A program made the translations under genes and the position numbers. A stretch of DNA of 7,108 nucleotides, taken from contig CAYSUY010000204.1 in NCBI GenBank assembly GCA_964434345.1, positions 1 through 7,108 of the forward strand, in the 5' to 3' direction. Positions 5,506 to 7,108 of the stretch are shown here, piece by piece. The DNA comes from CAIOSQ01 sp964434345. GTDB lineage: Bacteria > Pseudomonadota > Alphaproteobacteria > CACIAM-22H2. Each line of letters begins with the position of its first letter. Positions within the stretch are counted from its first letter, which is position 1. A model generated the notes under the pieces. The model saw nothing but the letters and a program-made list of their open reading frames with translations. It was not told where the DNA came from and did no database searches.

Positions 5506-6137
5506 CCGCCGCGGTGAAGATCTGCGGCATCAACACGCCTGAGGCCGCGACCGCTGCCGCGACGAGCGACTACGCAGGCTTCGTCTTCTTCCCGCGCTCG
5601 CCACGGAACGTCTCCCCGGAGCAGGCTGGCGCGATCGCCGCGGCATTGCCCGCCGCCGTCCGCCGGGTCGCCGTCACCGTCGATGCTGATGACGCGCTGA
5701 TCGGCGCGATCGTCACGGAGCTGCGTCCGGATCTGATCCAGCTCCATGGCAGGGAGCCGCCGGAGCGGGCACGCGATCTGGCGGCTCGCTTCGGCCTCGG
5801 GACGATCAAGGCGCTCGCGATCGCCGAACCCGCCGACCTGGACGCCACCCAGGCCTATGCCGATGCCGTCGACTGGCTCCTCTTCGACGCCAAGCCCCCG
5901 GCACGGGCCGGTGCGCTGCCCGGCGGCAACGCTGCCAGCTTCGACTGGCGCATGCTGGCCGGCCGCTCCATGCCGCGCCCCTGGTTCCTCTCTGGCGGGC
6001 TCGACGCCGACAATGTCCGCGCCGCCATCGCGGCAAGCGGCGCGCGAGCAGTCGATGTCTCCTCCGGCGTAGAGGCGTCGCCAGGGCGCAAGGATCCGGT
6101 GCGGATCGCAGCCTTCCTGCGCGCCGCCCGCGGTTGA
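5502..6137 (+). CDS. trpF: Phosphoribosylanthranilate isomerase
   Basis: TrpF carries out the Amadori rearrangement of N-(5-phosphoribosyl)anthranilate to CdRP in tryptophan synthesis. The 211-residue single-domain (beta/alpha)8 protein shows the general base Cys8 in VKICGINTPEAA, FPRSPRNVSPEQA (30-42), DLIQLHGREPPE (77-88) and the general acid Asp129 in LLFDAKPP. The two phosphate-binding motifs are FLSGGLDADNVRAAI (162-176) and AVDVSSGVEASPGRKDP (183-199). Strand 3 reads VAVTVDAD where many homologues have a VFVN-like sequence, a tolerable variation. It is not fused to TrpC. ATG 5502 has no Shine-Dalgarno sequence and overlaps the pyrF stop, which implies translational coupling. trpB follows after 55 bases, but with its own candidate promoter in the gap, so trpF may be transcribed mainly with pyrF. 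Confidence 0.96.
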   Translation: MTAAVKICGINTPEAATAAATSDYAGFVFFPRSPRNVSPEQAGAIAAALPAAVRRVAVTVDADDALIGAIVTELRPDLIQLHGREPPERARDLAARFGLGTIKALAIAEPADLDATQAYADAVDWLLFDAKPPARAGALPGGNAASFDWRMLAGRSMPRPWFLSGGLDADNVRAAIAASGARAVDVSSGVEASPGRKDPVRIAAFLRAARG

Positions 6138-6155
6138 GCGGGACGAAAATCGGGC

Positions 6156-6184
6156 TTGGCCGGTCCCCTGGCCTGTCCTAGAAC
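6156..6184 (+). promoter_or_regulatory. Candidate promoter of trpB, placed for a leaderless mRNA
   Basis: TTGGCCG (6156-6162) is 14 bases before CCTAGAAC (6177-6184). Compared with the Caulobacter housekeeping consensus (TTGACGS, 10-14 bases, GCTANAWC), the -10 agrees at 6 of 7 fixed positions and the -35 at 5 of 7. A start five to nine bases after the -10 falls on 6189-6193, and trpB begins with ATG at 6193. No Shine-Dalgarno sequence is present before that ATG. The match is by eye against a remembered consensus. Confidence 0.5.
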
Positions 6185-6192
6185 GACCAGCC

Positions 6193-7108
6193 ATGGCCAT
6201 TGCATTGAACTCCCTCCGTAACCAGCCGGACGAGCACGGACATTTCGGCGCCTATGGCGGCCGTTACGTCGCCGAGACGCTCATGCCGCTGATCCTCGAG
6301 CTGGAAGCCGCCTACACGGCGGCCAAGGCCGACCCCGCGTTCCAGAAGGAACTCGACTACTACCTCGAGCATTATGTGGGACGCCCGAGCCCGCTCTTCT
6401 TCGCCGAGCGACTGACGCGGCACCTCGGCGGTGCGCGGATCTTTTTCAAGCGCGACGAGCTCAATCACACCGGCTCGCACAAGATCAACAACTGCATGGG
6501 CCAGATCCTGCTCGCCCGCCGCATGGGCAAGACGCGGATCATCGCCGAGACCGGAGCGGGACAGCACGGCGTGGCAAGCGCCACCGTCTCGGCGCTGTTC
6601 GACCTGCCCTGCGTCGTCTACATGGGCGCGACCGACATCGAGCGTCAGGCTCCGAACGTCTTCCGCATGAAGCTGCTGGGCGCCGAGGTGCGACCCGTCA
6701 CATCGGGCGCCGGCACGCTCAAGGACGCGCTCAACGACGCGCTGCGCGACTGGGTCGCCAACGTCGAATCGACCTTCTACATCATCGGCACGGTCGCGGG
6801 ACCACACCCCTACCCGGCGATGGTGCGCGACTTCCAGTCGGTGATCGGGCGCGAGACGAAGGACCAGATGCGCCGCCAGGACGGCCGACTGCCGGACATG
6901 CTCGTGGCCTGCATCGGCGGTGGCTCGAATGCCATGGGCCTGTTCCATCCGTTCCTCGACGACAGCGGCGTCGAGATCGTCGCCGTCGAGGCCGGCGGCC
7001 ACGGGATCGAGACCGGCAAGCACGCGGCCTCGCTCACCGGCGGCCGCCCGGGCGTCCTGCACGGCAACAAGACGTATCTGCTCCAGGATGCGGACGGCCA
7101 GATCACCG
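6193..7108 (+). CDS. trpB: Tryptophan synthase beta chain (3' truncated by window edge)
   Basis: TrpB is the PLP enzyme that joins indole, channelled from TrpA, to L-serine to make tryptophan. The first 305 codons are present; the family has about 400 residues, so roughly the last quarter is outside. The N-terminal GHFGAYGGRYVAETLMP (16-32) is diagnostic. KRDELNHTGSHKINN (86-100) holds the PLP Schiff-base Lys97, and IIAETGAGQHGVASA (116-130) holds the catalytic Glu119, matching Lys87 and Glu109 of the Salmonella enzyme. YMGATDIERQAPNVFRMKLLG (143-163) and the PLP-phosphate loop CIGGGSNAMGLF (240-251) follow, and HGIETGKHAASL (270-281) is as expected. This is the standard TrpB1 type that pairs with TrpA. 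ATG 6193 is the only sensible start, giving the usual short extension, and lacks a Shine-Dalgarno sequence. trpA would be expected just downstream. Confidence 0.97.
   Translation, partial: MAIALNSLRNQPDEHGHFGAYGGRYVAETLMPLILELEAAYTAAKADPAFQKELDYYLEHYVGRPSPLFFAERLTRHLGGARIFFKRDELNHTGSHKINNCMGQILLARRMGKTRIIAETGAGQHGVASATVSALFDLPCVVYMGATDIERQAPNVFRMKLLGAEVRPVTSGAGTLKDALNDALRDWVANVESTFYIIGTVAGPHPYPAMVRDFQSVIGRETKDQMRRQDGRLPDMLVACIGGGSNAMGLFHPFLDDSGVEIVAVEAGGHGIETGKHAASLTGGRPGVLHGNKTYLLQDADGQIT

Noticed and set aside
6138..6192. Trp leader peptide/attenuator before trpB
   Set aside because: No short open frame with Trp codons and no terminator-antiterminator pair is visible in the 55 bases; the promoter candidate explains the gap better.
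6178..7062. Minus-strand open frame of 294 codons opposite trpB
   Set aside because: trpB on the + strand is unmistakable, and the opposite frame has no recognisable motif and is explained by codon bias.

Overview
The window is an ordinary-looking, very GC-rich stretch of bacterial chromosome, all genes on the + strand. It most likely comes from an alphaproteobacterium, perhaps the Rhodospirillales or a relative. The basis is the rpsA / sppA / ihfB / LapA-domain / pyrF / trpF / trpB gene order, the form of the RpsA C-terminus, a Tim44-domain protein of the alphaproteobacterial Gly-rich type, and -10/-35 elements that resemble the Caulobacter housekeeping consensus. The taxonomic call is inference from gene content and order, not from a marker-gene comparison.

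Layout. Positions 1-434 hold the 3' end of rpsA (ribosomal protein S1), closed by a strong intrinsic terminator (463-495). A single gene for a secreted or membrane-anchored Tim44-domain protein (599-1612) follows. It has a candidate promoter of heat-shock-like appearance in front and a 13-bp-stem terminator behind (1630-1668), so it looks like an isolated one-gene unit. From 1679 a second block begins: a candidate promoter set so close to the ATG that the mRNA may be leaderless, then sppA (signal peptide peptidase, 1714-2649), ihfB (IHF beta subunit, 2707-2991), a LapA-domain membrane protein (3023-3364), an ornithine cyclodeaminase/mu-crystallin family enzyme (3361-4302, overlapping by ATGA), an unnamed four-helix membrane protein of 145 residues (4328-4765), pyrF (4795-5505) and trpF (5502-6137, again an ATGA overlap). 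A third candidate promoter (6156-6184) precedes trpB (6193 to the window edge), which is cut off after 305 codons.

How the genes fit together. The block runs from membrane and nucleoid housekeeping (SppA, IHF-beta, LapA) into two biosynthetic steps on phosphoribosyl compounds: PyrF (last step of UMP synthesis) and TrpF (third step from chorismate to tryptophan). TrpB then completes tryptophan with TrpA, which is presumably encoded outside the window. I see no RNA genes, insertion sequences, CRISPR repeats, integrase, toxin-antitoxin pair or defence genes. No gap between genes exceeds 165 bases. I found no evidence of a new multi-gene system. The less-explained pieces are the membrane protein at 4328-4765, the unassigned substrate of the cyclodeaminase-family enzyme, and the three promoter candidates.
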